NCBI GenBank assembly: GCA_964006375.1
Contig: OZ023267.1
Location: forward strand, 35,041,766-35,105,765
Direction of reading: 5' to 3'
Source: Tillus elongatus
Lineage: Eukaryota > Arthropoda > Insecta > Coleoptera > Cleridae
DNA length: 64,000 bases
Numbering within the stretch: the stretch's first letter is position 1; the number at the start of each line of letters is the position of its first letter. Below, in pieces: positions 1 through 9,539 of this stretch. Under the pieces are notes generated by a model that had not been told where the DNA came from, made no database searches, and worked only from the letters and a program-made list of their open reading frames with translations. The position numbers and the translations under genes were made by a program.

Positions 1-50
<50 letters not shown>
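1..50. repeat. (TG)n microsatellite
   Basis: Near-perfect TG dinucleotide run at the window edge. It may extend beyond the window. Confidence 0.95.
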
Positions 51-53
<3 letters not shown>

Positions 54-547
54 TGTCCGTATAATTATGAGGACAAACCACATGCATGGACGTGACTTGT
101 CGGGTCTTCCCAACTTGTCGGGCCATACACGCGTCCCGACAATTTAGAGACGTGGTTTTTCGGATTCTCCACCTCTTAAATAGTATAAATAACTAATTTT
201 CTGACGATGTCCTGATATACATACTATATGCATGTGTGTATTTTTGAGTTCGTGTTACTAAAACTGTCGGGCCCTATAAAAGTGACTGATAAAAGCGACC
301 TCCGTGGTCAATTTTTGAAACAAACGTAATTGTGTGTAAGGCCCGACAACTGTTTGGTAAAATTTGTGTAAGTCCCGATAAATATAACATTTTTTTACCT
401 CGTGCAGGTAGTAAATGATCTGTATTCAAGTGACTTGTCCCTGGTTTTATAAATAGCGTCTTTGTTGTTATTTTTTACTGCTTCATCTTCAAGGGTTATT
501 GACGGGAAATAACGGTACATTATTTTTCCTTGGGCACTAAAGCAGAT
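51..547. other. No gene recognised; flank of the errantivirus
   Basis: AT-rich sequence with no convincing reading frame. A short GTCGGG/CCCGAC-type word recurs around 100-380, but I could not assign it to a family. Its last four bases (AGCG) are the left target-site duplication of the next element. Confidence 0.5.
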
Positions 548-551
548 AGCG

Positions 552-844
552 AGACAAAGACCTTATCCCGTGAAGTACCTTTTTAAAAAAAGGCTTTCCT
601 TTATTCCCGGGAGTAAAGGGGTTGGAACTATCCCTTCAATAATACACTATGTGCGTTAATTGACGATGTTTATTACACGATAGCTACACAACGAGTGTTA
701 CATCTCAAAAGAACTCATATATATAGTCTCTTACTTCCTACTACATTTGCATAATAGATTACAGAGGTTAAAGTCATAAATTTATTAGGAATTGCTAGAT
801 AAGGTTATTTATAATTAATTATCAGCAATTCGTCATTGATGACT
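552..844 (-). repeat. 3' LTR of errantivirus
   Basis: 293-bp direct repeat of 8243-8537. It differs by eye only in a TA run near 720 (one unit shorter). On the element's strand it is the downstream LTR, next to the polypurine tract. Confidence 0.93.
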
Positions 845-853
845 CCTCCCCTA
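845..853 (-). other. Polypurine tract
   Basis: On the minus strand the bases directly before the 3' LTR read TAGGGGAGG. This is a purine run where plus-strand DNA priming is expected in LTR retroelements. Confidence 0.75.
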
Positions 854-979
854 TCAGATGGAAATTTATGGGGTAGCATAAATTTTCATTTACAAAAGGT
901 AAAACTTATAAAGGTAACATATTTAAAAGAAACATATAAAGAATGGATAATACATCATTATTACAAATTTAGAATTACA

Positions 980-2650
980 TTAAGATTTAGTTTCAGGCAA
1001 GGGAAAAGCTTGCATTTCAGCCATGTCTATGGGAGTATGACTTTTCTTATTATTTCTACTAATACAGATTTTATTAAGTCTTTTGAAGTTACATAAAATT
1101 AAAGTTATTATTACTATTAGAATTACACAAATTAAGAAGGTATGACCATGGGTCCAATAGTTCGGGGTTTTTACATATGACAAAGGGTTGCTATCTAGTG
1201 TTAATTTAGATAATTGATCGAGATTTATTGATTTCAAATTTAATTGAAGTGGTTTAATATCAGCTATATTTATATCTAAAGGGGGTAAATGAACAGGCTC
1301 TTCTTTGAGTGTGTCTACCAAGTTTTCATAGAGAAAATCTTTCGTTATAAAAGAACATGAATATGGTACCGTAAATAGGTAAACTCCTTTTAAACGGTGT
1401 ACCTCTTCACTACTACATTTTTCGTGAACTAGAGTCTCTTGTGGCATTACCAGAAGATACTTTTCGTCATTAATCATTTCTACTAAAGAGTCAGTTACAT
1501 TTACGGGTACATGTCTACATTCTGGATTTTTCTTTACTTGCAGTAAATTTTTAATGCAGGTGTCCTGTTGATAGTTCCTTTCTATGTCAGTAAGTGAACA
1601 GAAATATTGTTGTTGCAAATATTTGCATTTTCTTTTTAGGTAATAAATATTGTCTTCATACATTGCAACGTACGAAGTAGGTGCAATGATCACTGTATTT
1701 TGTACTGTGGGTATGGAATATAAATGATATAAATTAAAATTTATTTTATCCAAAATAGGGACATGTAAGAGAAAAACTATATGTTCAGGTGTAACGTAAT
1801 ATTCTACTTGAATTGTCTGAGTAAATAGGATATTATCCATACTATAAAATGAAGCATCATCATGATATTTCAACAGCATTTGTTTCATTTCGGTAATCTG
1901 ATCTTCGGAAATTATATTTAAATGAAGCAAGTTCATTGTAGCAAAACCTATGGCTGTTTGCAAATTGCTTACTAGATACTCTAGGTCTAAAATGGCTAAT
2001 CTGACTAGATTGACAGCATTATTAGCTATTTGTTCATTTTGTATGTTAACTAGTAGCTTTGCTACTTCTTTAAAATTTTCCGTAATGTTTTGTATTGTAT
2101 GTTCGTAACTAATAATTAATTCTTTATTAATGGACAATTGTTTATTGAAATGATTTATTATATTTTCCTGATTACCTTGTAATTCTCTTATAGCATTGTC
2201 ATATCTTACGCCGTCGTCTGCGTCCAGGGTACCTGATACAAATTTAAAAACTGATCCTAGGGCATTAACTAAACCTCTCTTTTGTCTTTTATCTGTTTCT
2301 AAGATATCGGGGTGTATTGTTAAAAGTTGCTGTTTTAGACGTTCTGCTTGTTGTGTAATAAAACCTAATTCTATTGCTCTACTGAATTTCTTAAAATTAG
2401 GTAGATTGCTAATTGTTTCGATATTTTGTTCTAATTTTACATAATGTTTCCCTAAGGGTTCTAAATTAAAATTATGTAGGAATGTATGGTGTGTCTTTTG
2501 TATACGCACTGTTCCAAGTTTAAATGGTAATATTCCCGGGTTGTTATGTAAGTCCTTTATTTCTACTCTCTGCGGGTTGACTTCACTGTTATTTACTAGT
2601 ACTAGGTAAAGAATCAATGTTAGGAAGGTGTGTGGCATCATCTGTAACAA
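980..2650 (-). CDS. env: Errantivirus envelope glycoprotein (F-like)
   Basis: 556 residues. A hydrophobic N-terminal segment (about residues 5-20) looks like a signal peptide. A furin-type site RQKR at residues 122-125 is followed by a glycine-rich hydrophobic stretch, the fusion-peptide position of gypsy-type and baculovirus F-like proteins. Several NxT/NxS sites lie in the ectodomain, and one transmembrane segment (about 504-520) precedes a short basic tail. It would be made from a spliced RNA, as in gypsy. The start overlaps the end of pol by 62 bp in another frame, normal for the group. No internal stop is present. Role (membrane fusion, cell-to-cell spread) is inferred from the family. 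Confidence 0.88.
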   Translation of the reverse strand: MLQMMPHTFLTLILYLVLVNNSEVNPQRVEIKDLHNNPGILPFKLGTVRIQKTHHTFLHNFNLEPLGKHYVKLEQNIETISNLPNFKKFSRAIELGFITQQAERLKQQLLTIHPDILETDKRQKRGLVNALGSVFKFVSGTLDADDGVRYDNAIRELQGNQENIINHFNKQLSINKELIISYEHTIQNITENFKEVAKLLVNIQNEQIANNAVNLVRLAILDLEYLVSNLQTAIGFATMNLLHLNIISEDQITEMKQMLLKYHDDASFYSMDNILFTQTIQVEYYVTPEHIVFLLHVPILDKINFNLYHLYSIPTVQNTVIIAPTSYVAMYEDNIYYLKRKCKYLQQQYFCSLTDIERNYQQDTCIKNLLQVKKNPECRHVPVNVTDSLVEMINDEKYLLVMPQETLVHEKCSSEEVHRLKGVYLFTVPYSCSFITKDFLYENLVDTLKEEPVHLPPLDINIADIKPLQLNLKSINLDQLSKLTLDSNPLSYVKTPNYWTHGHTFLICVILIVIITLILCNFKRLNKICISRNNKKSHTPIDMAEMQAFPLPETKS

Positions 2651-5600
2651 AGGTTTTATTTACTTGCGATTTCCTTAATGGTTTTAGTTCTTGTTTATGG
2701 TAAATTGCTCGTTTTGGGGTAGCGATTTTGTTTTTTAAATCTTGTGCTACAGTTTCTTGTTTGTACCGAGGTGCTCTTTTGTCTCGGGGTCTCTGATCTC
2801 GATAGACAGGAGTGTCAGGTGGTAGAAAGGGAAATTCTGTTCTTTTAGCGTTTTGGTATGCCGTATGTTTTTCTTTATTTTCCAATTGTCGTGTTTTTAC
2901 TAACTCGTATAACGCTTTAATCCGGTCATATAATTCACTGGTATATTCATGGTAATGATTTACGTCAAAGGTATCTAACATGTCGTTACTTTCTAGATGT
3001 CCAAATAATAATTCGATGGGTTTAAAGCCAGTTTGCGAGTGTATGCTTCTATTATAAATTATAATAGCATTTTCAAAAAGGTTCATTAATAAAATTTTGT
3101 TTTTTGATACGGTTATTGTCTTAACTATTTCCAAGAGAGTACCATGTACACGTTCAATAGGACCGTTACTATTGGGATGAGTAGGGGTAGTTAGATGATG
3201 TTCTACTTGATGCATTTTTAGCATTTCTTTAAATAGTGGGTGATCAAATTGGTTATCGGTAATTAGTAACTTCGGCATTTTATATTTGGAAAAAAGGTTT
3301 ATATACGCTTCTACTATGTCAGGGATATTCATCGATACTAGAGGTTGATACATAACATATTTGGAAAATGAATCTATTGCGGTTAAATATTTTTGTTTCG
3401 CAAGTGAGAATATGTCCATGAAAACTGTGTTGAAGGGTTCTTTAGCCGTAGGAGTTAAATTTAATTTATATTTCACAGGGTGTCGTTCGTATTTTGCCTG
3501 TTGGCAAATTGAACATTCGTCGACAAATTTTTGGCAGTCTGAGCTACTGCTAGGCCAATAGTATCTTCGATTTATTTGCGCGGTTAATTCTTGCGCTCCT
3601 CGATGGTCAGGGAAATGGAAATGTCGCAATAAATGTTGTTGCGTCGTTGCGTCTGTCACATCTTCTAGGATTTTGTCTGTATATACAAATTTAATTGAAT
3701 TGTCGAAGGTGTTATTGATCAATGTTGCCATCGTTTCATAAAACTCCGGTCTTTTAATGAAAATGGCGTTACTTAAATTCGGGTTTGCGTATTCTCTGAG
3801 AATATTTAATATTTCATTTTCATAATTACCTTCTGTTATGTTAACCAGGTATTTATGTCTACCAAAAGGGTTAAGCGTATTGACTGTAGGTTTGCTATAA
3901 AATGTGAAAACAAATTGATTTTTAAACATGTTAAGTGGTTTATCCGTTATAGGCAGGGATGCACTGGTGTTTTCAGCTTGTGAATGCTGAGTAACTGAAG
4001 GTGGTGTTTTCACTTGGTCTACTCGTATGTCGGATAAAATTTTAATTTTAGGTGATTCCGTTCTCGCAACCTGAGTTTCCGTCTGAGGGATATTAAGAAT
4101 TTCGTCAATGTCAGTGATTTCTAGGGGATCTCTTTGACAGATATCTCCGGGGTTATTAAACATGGATAGCAGATCGTCTGCGGTTTCTAAAGGGTAGGCT
4201 TCCAAACGTGAAAGAAAATCTGCGTTCAGATTATTCTTACCTTTCTTGTAAATTATTTTATAATCGAATTCTTCGAGCTTGAGTCGCCAACGAATAAGTT
4301 TGGCATTAGGCTCCTTTAAGTTAAACAACCATTGTAAGGGTTTGTGGTCACTGATTATGTTAAACTGTCTCCCATAAATATAAGGTCTAAACATTTTTGT
4401 TGCCCATATGATAGCAAGACATTCCTTTTCTATAGTAGAATAATTTAATTCGTTCTTATTTAGTGTTCTGCTGACAAACATTATAGGGTTGTCTTTGCCA
4501 ATGGGACCTTGTGACAATATTGCTCCTATACCTACATTCGATGCGTCCGTGGTTACATTAAATGTTTTATTGAAATCTGGGTATGCTAATACAGGTGGAT
4601 TAGAAATTATTCTTTTTACTGAATTAAACGCATTGATGAATTCTGGTGTGTGTATGACTTTACTGTTCTTTTTTAGACAAATAGTTAGTGGTTTCGTGAT
4701 TGTCGCATAGTTTTTGATGAATTTACGGTAGTAACCGGATAATCCAAGGAATGCTTTGATTTGTTTAGGTGTTGAGGGTAGTGGAATACCTTTGATTTTA
4801 GCTACTAATTTAGGATTGGGCTTTACGCCGTCAATCGTGATCAGATGCCCAAGGTATTCGATCTCAGTGAGGCAGAAATCTGATTTATCAGTTTGGATTT
4901 TAAATCGATGGTCCCGAAGTCTTTGTAATACTGTTTTTAAATTATTCAAATGATCCTCGAAGGTTTTCCCTAAGATGATTATGTCATCTAGGTACACAAG
5001 ACATATTTTGTTCAATAGGCCCTTTAAGACGTTATTCATAGTTCTGACAAAGCACGCAGGAGCACTTCGCAACCCAAAGGGCATTCTGAGGAATTGGTAG
5101 TGCCCTTGCTGCGTTGAGAAGGCAGTCTTATGTCTGTCTTCTGGTTTAATTTCTATTTGGTGATAACCACTTTTTAAATCTAATTTGGAAAAATATTGGG
5201 AATCGCCCAATAAGTCTAAAATATTAGCTATATTAGGTATCGGATATTTGTCTTCGATAGTTTTTTCATTCAATTTTCGAAAATCGACTACCATGCGCCA
5301 TGTCTTATTGCCAAATTTATCAGGCTTCTTGGGCACAAGAAATACAGGGGCGTTATATGGACTCTCACTTTCCTCGATTATATTTTGCCTTTTGAGTTCC
5401 TCGACTTGTCGGTCGATTTCCTCTCGTTGTATTTGAGGGAAGCGATATGGTTTTGAAAATACCGGTATATCTGAATTTAGAGGAATGTGATGTTTACTAG
5501 TATTCGTGAAGGTGAGAATGTCTCCTTCCTTATAGAATACGTCGCTAAATTCATTAAATATGTTAATTAATGCGTTACGTTTTAATTGATCAAGATGACT

Positions 5601-6197
5601 AAGGTCAATGTTAGGTTGATCGTACTTTTGTCTAATGAATAAATTACATAAATCTATTTCCGCATTATTAATGTGTTTCGCCTTGATGATTGGTTTATTT
5701 ATTAGGATATTATCCTTGTGTGTCACTATGGGAACTTCACAGTGGTAATTATTGGCCACGGTTATAGTTTCCGGAATGTGAACGCCTTGAATTGATTGCT
5801 TTGGAATTAATATAGGTCCTTTCTTAATTTTAATAGGAAATGTCGCCTTAGTTTTCACCTCAACGTTGTTTATTGCTAGACTGTCATATTTAATTAATTC
5901 ATAAGGCAGGTCATTTAAAAACAAAATGCCATTGCTAAAATTGATCAGAGCGTTCATAGTTTCTAAGCTATCAGCTCCCAGCAATGCGTCAAAATGTTGA
6001 TGAAAATCTACCACAAAAAATTTCAAAAATTGATTTTCTGCAAATAGATCGACTTGTATGCTCTCCTTATGCTGTGTTTGAGTCGTTATTGTTTTTAATA
6101 TGAAATCCTCTTCTTGTAAGTAATCAGAAAAATATTTATGAGCTATATTAGAATTAATTAGCGAATTAGTGGCTCCGGTGTCTATTAATATCTTCAT
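2589..6197 (-). CDS. pol: Errantivirus Pol polyprotein (protease, RT, RNase H, integrase)
   Basis: 1202 residues from the first Met, which is probably not the true start because the frame is open upstream into gag. Aspartic protease motif DTGA at residues 6-9. Reverse transcriptase at about 230-470 with the catalytic YLDD box at 402-405. RNase H at about 545-665 with Asp551, Glu592 and Asp617. Integrase has an HHCC zinc-binding motif (His859/His865 region, Cys895 and Cys898) and a catalytic triad of Asp928, Asp981 and Glu1015. Pol lies in the -1 frame relative to gag and overlaps its end, so it is expected as a Gag-Pol fusion by frameshifting. No stop interrupts the domains. The C-terminal tail is basic and overlaps env. 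Confidence 0.93.
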   Translation of the reverse strand: MKILIDTGATNSLINSNIAHKYFSDYLQEEDFILKTITTQTQHKESIQVDLFAENQFLKFFVVDFHQHFDALLGADSLETMNALINFSNGILFLNDLPYELIKYDSLAINNVEVKTKATFPIKIKKGPILIPKQSIQGVHIPETITVANNYHCEVPIVTHKDNILINKPIIKAKHINNAEIDLCNLFIRQKYDQPNIDLSHLDQLKRNALINIFNEFSDVFYKEGDILTFTNTSKHHIPLNSDIPVFSKPYRFPQIQREEIDRQVEELKRQNIIEESESPYNAPVFLVPKKPDKFGNKTWRMVVDFRKLNEKTIEDKYPIPNIANILDLLGDSQYFSKLDLKSGYHQIEIKPEDRHKTAFSTQQGHYQFLRMPFGLRSAPACFVRTMNNVLKGLLNKICLVYLDDIIILGKTFEDHLNNLKTVLQRLRDHRFKIQTDKSDFCLTEIEYLGHLITIDGVKPNPKLVAKIKGIPLPSTPKQIKAFLGLSGYYRKFIKNYATITKPLTICLKKNSKVIHTPEFINAFNSVKRIISNPPVLAYPDFNKTFNVTTDASNVGIGAILSQGPIGKDNPIMFVSRTLNKNELNYSTIEKECLAIIWATKMFRPYIYGRQFNIISDHKPLQWLFNLKEPNAKLIRWRLKLEEFDYKIIYKKGKNNLNADFLSRLEAYPLETADDLLSMFNNPGDICQRDPLEITDIDEILNIPQTETQVARTESPKIKILSDIRVDQVKTPPSVTQHSQAENTSASLPITDKPLNMFKNQFVFTFYSKPTVNTLNPFGRHKYLVNITEGNYENEILNILREYANPNLSNAIFIKRPEFYETMATLINNTFDNSIKFVYTDKILEDVTDATTQQHLLRHFHFPDHRGAQELTAQINRRYYWPSSSSDCQKFVDECSICQQAKYERHPVKYKLNLTPTAKEPFNTVFMDIFSLAKQKYLTAIDSFSKYVMYQPLVSMNIPDIVEAYINLFSKYKMPKLLITDNQFDHPLFKEMLKMHQVEHHLTTPTHPNSNGPIERVHGTLLEIVKTITVSKNKILLMNLFENAIIIYNRSIHSQTGFKPIELLFGHLESNDMLDTFDVNHYHEYTSELYDRIKALYELVKTRQLENKEKHTAYQNAKRTEFPFLPPDTPVYRDQRPRDKRAPRYKQETVAQDLKNKIATPKRAIYHKQELKPLRKSQVNKTFVTDDATHLPNIDSLPSTSK

Positions 6198-6214
6198 TGG
6201 GGGGTCCGAAATAA

Positions 6215-7609
6215 TTAGACAGGGTAGTGTACTTTCTCTGTCGTTTCGTCCGAGGCAAGTAGACGAAAATTTTCTATTGCGTGATACGGATCGAGTTCTG
6301 TTTGGTCATATGTAGGACCGTCATTCTCATCTTTGTCTAAGTGATAATTACTTAGGTCTAGAGATAGATCATCGATATTGAGAGCGACTTCTTCTTCCAG
6401 AGGGTTATTTTCGTACAAATCCTCGCGATAGTCAAATTCAGGTTTAGCTTCAGAAATATCCATAGGTGGATTTAATTCGGACAAATTAATATTTGGTTGT
6501 CGCCAATTGCGAAAAGCAGTTCTCTGGTAATTAGTCTGTCCAGACTTATTAGCAGGATTATTGTTGTTATTCGCTCTAAAATTCTGTGATGGTCTAGAAG
6601 CATTATAATTATTGTTATAATTCTGATTTGGGTTCGTCTGTTGGGGTGCAGACGTTGTGGGTCGAGTACCCGGATTAAATCTAGGCAAATTTCTATAATT
6701 TGGGAAAAATTGTGCCGGACGATTGGCTATATTTGGTTGAAAAAATTGTGCCGGACGATTGGCTGTGTATTGCCTGTTATAGTTTGAAGTATTGGGTTTT
6801 GGAGTAAAAACTGGGGTCGAAACCGGTCTTGGGTTTGTAAATTTAGGTTTCTCGGATGGGTGTTTAGAGATATAGTTAAGTACAGTACTAGTGGTGGCAG
6901 GTAAAGTTTGGTGGTCTTTTACGTCTAAAATAGTTTGTAACATAGGAGGGCAATTATTATAAACTACCTCAATTGCTGTTTGTTCGTTAATTTCTTCATG
7001 TACGGCCTTTTGTGAAACACTTAGGTGATCGTCACTAATAATTTTAATATTTAACTGCGTTAGTATTGTCTTGAGTCGTTCTATAAAATCACTTAGATTT
7101 TCGTTTTGTCTTAATTTTAAATTTTTAAATTGATGAGCCAGAATTTTTCTATCTGTTAAATCTCCGAATTTATTACGTAATGCTTCCTTCAAGGAAGGCC
7201 AATCTGTTAGATCAGGTCGGCAAATGACAAAGTTTTCAGCTTCGCCAATAAGCTTACTACAAATTAAGCAATATACATAATTATTTAAAGTAAAATCTGT
7301 TGAATTACCATATTTCTGATGAAAATTGTCTACCTTTACTATAAATGATTCTAGGGCGATGGGTCTACCATCGAATTTTGGGATTATTTCACCGTAAGTT
7401 TTCGCTGTCGAAATCCATTGTTCAGTGGTTAGCGACTGCGAGGTGGTCTGTGTTTGAACAGGAGTGCTCATTGTGATATTACTGACACCTTTTGTAATAC
7501 CTTGCGTATCGAAAAATTCAGAAATTGACAGGGAATTAAAAGAGTTACTTAGATCTTCTAGATCAACTATCTGTACTCTACTTTCGTCAAGAAAGTTAGG
7601 TGAATTCAT
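6215..7609 (-). CDS. gag: Errantivirus Gag
   Basis: 464 residues. The central part (about 60-250) resembles the capsid region of Ty3/gypsy Gag proteins. There is no CCHC zinc knuckle, as is usual in gypsy-type errantiviruses. Instead the C-terminal third is rich in Asn, Pro, Gln and Arg and contains a duplicated NRPAQFF motif (residues 284-290 and 296-302) that could bind RNA. The frame ends 18 bases before the first Met of pol. The start is the first Met after a long leader. Function (particle assembly, RNA packaging) is inferred from position and composition. Confidence 0.88.
   Translation of the reverse strand: MNSPNFLDESRVQIVDLEDLSNSFNSLSISEFFDTQGITKGVSNITMSTPVQTQTTSQSLTTEQWISTAKTYGEIIPKFDGRPIALESFIVKVDNFHQKYGNSTDFTLNNYVYCLICSKLIGEAENFVICRPDLTDWPSLKEALRNKFGDLTDRKILAHQFKNLKLRQNENLSDFIERLKTILTQLNIKIISDDHLSVSQKAVHEEINEQTAIEVVYNNCPPMLQTILDVKDHQTLPATTSTVLNYISKHPSEKPKFTNPRPVSTPVFTPKPNTSNYNRQYTANRPAQFFQPNIANRPAQFFPNYRNLPRFNPGTRPTTSAPQQTNPNQNYNNNYNASRPSQNFRANNNNNPANKSGQTNYQRTAFRNWRQPNINLSELNPPMDISEAKPEFDYREDLYENNPLEEEVALNIDDLSLDLSNYHLDKDENDGPTYDQTELDPYHAIENFRLLASDETTEKVHYPV
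6266..6272 (-). promoter_or_regulatory. Candidate -1 frameshift slippery heptamer
   Basis: In the gag reading frame the minus strand reads A AAT TTT, which fits the X XXY YYZ slippery pattern. It lies about 50 bases before the gag stop codon (TAA). The -1 frame is open from here through that stop into pol. I did not model a downstream stimulatory structure. Confidence 0.55.
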
Positions 7610-8242
7610 AAATTACTTATAATACATAAATTTATTGAAAAATGCGTTCACTATATATAGATATTCTCATGAAAGTTCAAAAAATCAACATAACATACAT
7701 AAAATCACACAAAAATTGTAAAAATTTACACAAAAATTGCAAAATTCCAGAAAATGTCAATAATAAAATGTATTCGTAATGGAATACGTCAAAATTTCAA
7801 GTATATATATAAAAATACATGTAACAAATTGTTTTCTTACTTTACTGGTATTGAAGACCTCAGTGGACGTTCCTCGTCGGGTAGACTATCTCTGTTGTCC
7901 TGGGGTTGCTTCTCGGGTTGTACGGAAGACCTCAGTGGATGGCTCTCGACTGCTTGGACGTTACTGTTGTTCCTGTGGTTGCTTCGTAGTTGTTTGAAGA
8001 CCTCAGCGGGCGTGTAGACGCTACTGTTTTTCTGGGGTTGCTTCTAGTTCTTTCTGGAGACCTCAGTGGGCGCTGTATACGCTACTGTTTTCCTGGGGTT
8101 GCTCCTTGTATGCTCATATGGTTTAAGAGCTTGATTCGTACGGACCTTCCACGCGGCACTAGACTCACGAGCGTTACTTTTCTCGACTTTTGAGTTTTAA
8201 GGGTGCCAAAAGGGCGGGAAATTATCCGTCACCAACTGCGCC
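7610..8242 (-). other. Errantivirus 5' untranslated leader
   Basis: About 630 bases between the 5' LTR and gag. It contains the primer-binding site, a fourfold imperfect tandem repeat (7853-8110) and an AT-rich stretch just before gag. No coding frame of note. Confidence 0.8.
7853..8110. repeat. Fourfold imperfect repeat in the errantivirus leader
   Basis: Four copies begin at about 7853, 7925, 7996 and 8056. Each starts with a GAAGACCTCAGTGG-like block and ends with a CCTGGGGTTGCTTC-like block. Spacing is 72, 71 and 60 bp. In gypsy, the same position carries the clustered Su(Hw) insulator sites. The sequence here is different, so any insulator or enhancer role is inference. Confidence 0.8.
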
Positions 8243-8243
8243 A
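8225..8243 (-). other. tRNA primer-binding site (tRNA-Ser type)
   Basis: On the minus strand, immediately inside the 5' LTR, the sequence reads TGGCGCAGTTGGTGACGG, with the first T being the last base of the LTR. TGG is the complement of the tRNA CCA end. The TGGCGCAGT start matches the serine-tRNA primer type reported for 17.6 and 297. Confidence 0.7.
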
Positions 8244-8537
8244 GACAAAGACCTTATCCCGTGAAGTACCTTTTTAAAAAAAGGCTTTCCTTTATTCCCG
8301 GGAGTAAAGGGGTTGGAACTATCCCTTCAATAATACACTATGTGCGTTAATTGACGATGTTTATTACACGATAGCTACACAACGAGTGTTACATCTCAAA
8401 AGAACTCATATATATATAGTCTCTTACTTCCTACTACATTTGCATAATAGATTACAGAGGTTAAAGTCATAAATTTATTAGGAATTGCTAGATAAGGTTA
8501 TTTATAATTAATTATCAGCAATTCGTCATTGATGACT
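8243..8537 (-). repeat. 5' LTR of errantivirus
   Basis: 295-bp copy of 552-844. On the minus strand it is upstream of the primer-binding site and should carry the promoter. The target duplication AGCG follows at 8538-8541. Confidence 0.93.
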
Positions 8538-8705
8538 AGCGGTGGGTTTTATGTAGTATGTTATATTTCAGAGAATATTGAGATATTGTTAAATTTATTT
8601 ATTAGGGAAATTTTATAGAAAACTTTGACTCTTTTCTTCAAACGAAACAGAAGTCATATTTGGGATGGAAACATTAGTTTATATATTATTTTACATACAC
8701 ATATT

Positions 8706-8842
<137 letters not shown>

Positions 8843-9079
8843 TTATAGGATTAGTATATGATGGATTTGTATTTACTGAAATATTCCTTATTCAAAAAAA
8901 ATAGCTTAACAAAAGCTTTTCGACATATTTTTAGCTACAAAGTGGCGATATTCAAGTTATTCTAGCCCAAACAACTTAGTTGCTATGATAACTGAATCTT
9001 TTTTTTAATGGCAAGATAGTTCTTGATACGCCACTATAAAAATGTAATTAGGTTCAGTTAGAAAAAAATTGAGAAAAAA

Positions 9080-9320
9080 TTAATGTAATTATGCAGATGA
9101 TCGCAAAAGTGATTTTTTTTAAACAAAAGCACGCTTAAAACCAACCTTGTACGCATAAGCAACATAACAAATGCTGTAAAATACCGCCCCAGTTACGGGA
9201 CCTGGCGTGAATAGGGGTGCTGGGCGGGGAAGGAAATATAGAAATCAAATCAGAAAAAACACCTTCGTTGGACTTTTATTAGCACCCTTGTTTACATTTT
9301 GCTCCAACAATTCTTCTTAT
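9080..9320. repeat. Interspersed repeat family B, copy 1
   Basis: Shares a core with 46480-46835, 52240-52600 and 61170-61500: a GGGACC(T/C)GG...GAATAGGGGTGC block, a GGCGGGGAAGGAA block and an AAAAACA...TCG tail. No coding capacity. The family is not recognised. Confidence 0.6.
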
Positions 9321-9539
9321 TAATGTTCGTTAGACAATGTTAATAAGTTAATAAGTTGACAACAACAAATTCTCATAACGTAAAAAATATTTTCGACAAC
9401 ATAAAATAGTATAAAATTGCATATAAGGTAATAAACATTATCTATCAGCAGTCGACATCACGTTGGTGAAACTGCAGATGAGAGGCAAACTAGCTTTAAT
9501 TATTAACATTAATTCTAAAAAAGACTGACAAAAAAAAAA

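Larger units (their letters stand above)
548..8541 (-). mobile_element. Complete errantivirus (gypsy/17.6-like LTR retroelement with env)
   Basis: Two nearly identical LTRs (552-844 and 8243-8537) enclose gag, pol and env, all reading on the minus strand, and are flanked by the duplicated target AGCG (548-551 and 8538-8541). On the coding strand the LTR starts AGTCAT and ends TTGTCT. A primer-binding site and a polypurine tract sit at the expected inner LTR edges. The single LTR difference seen by eye is one extra TA unit in the 5' LTR, so insertion looks recent. All three reading frames are open. Gene order, PBS type and an F-like env follow the 17.6/297/gypsy group of insect errantiviruses. 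Activity is inferred from integrity, not shown. Confidence 0.93.

Noticed and set aside
7754..8193. Three short plus-strand frames over the errantivirus leader
   Set aside because: They run across the fourfold repeat in different frames and oppose the element's direction.
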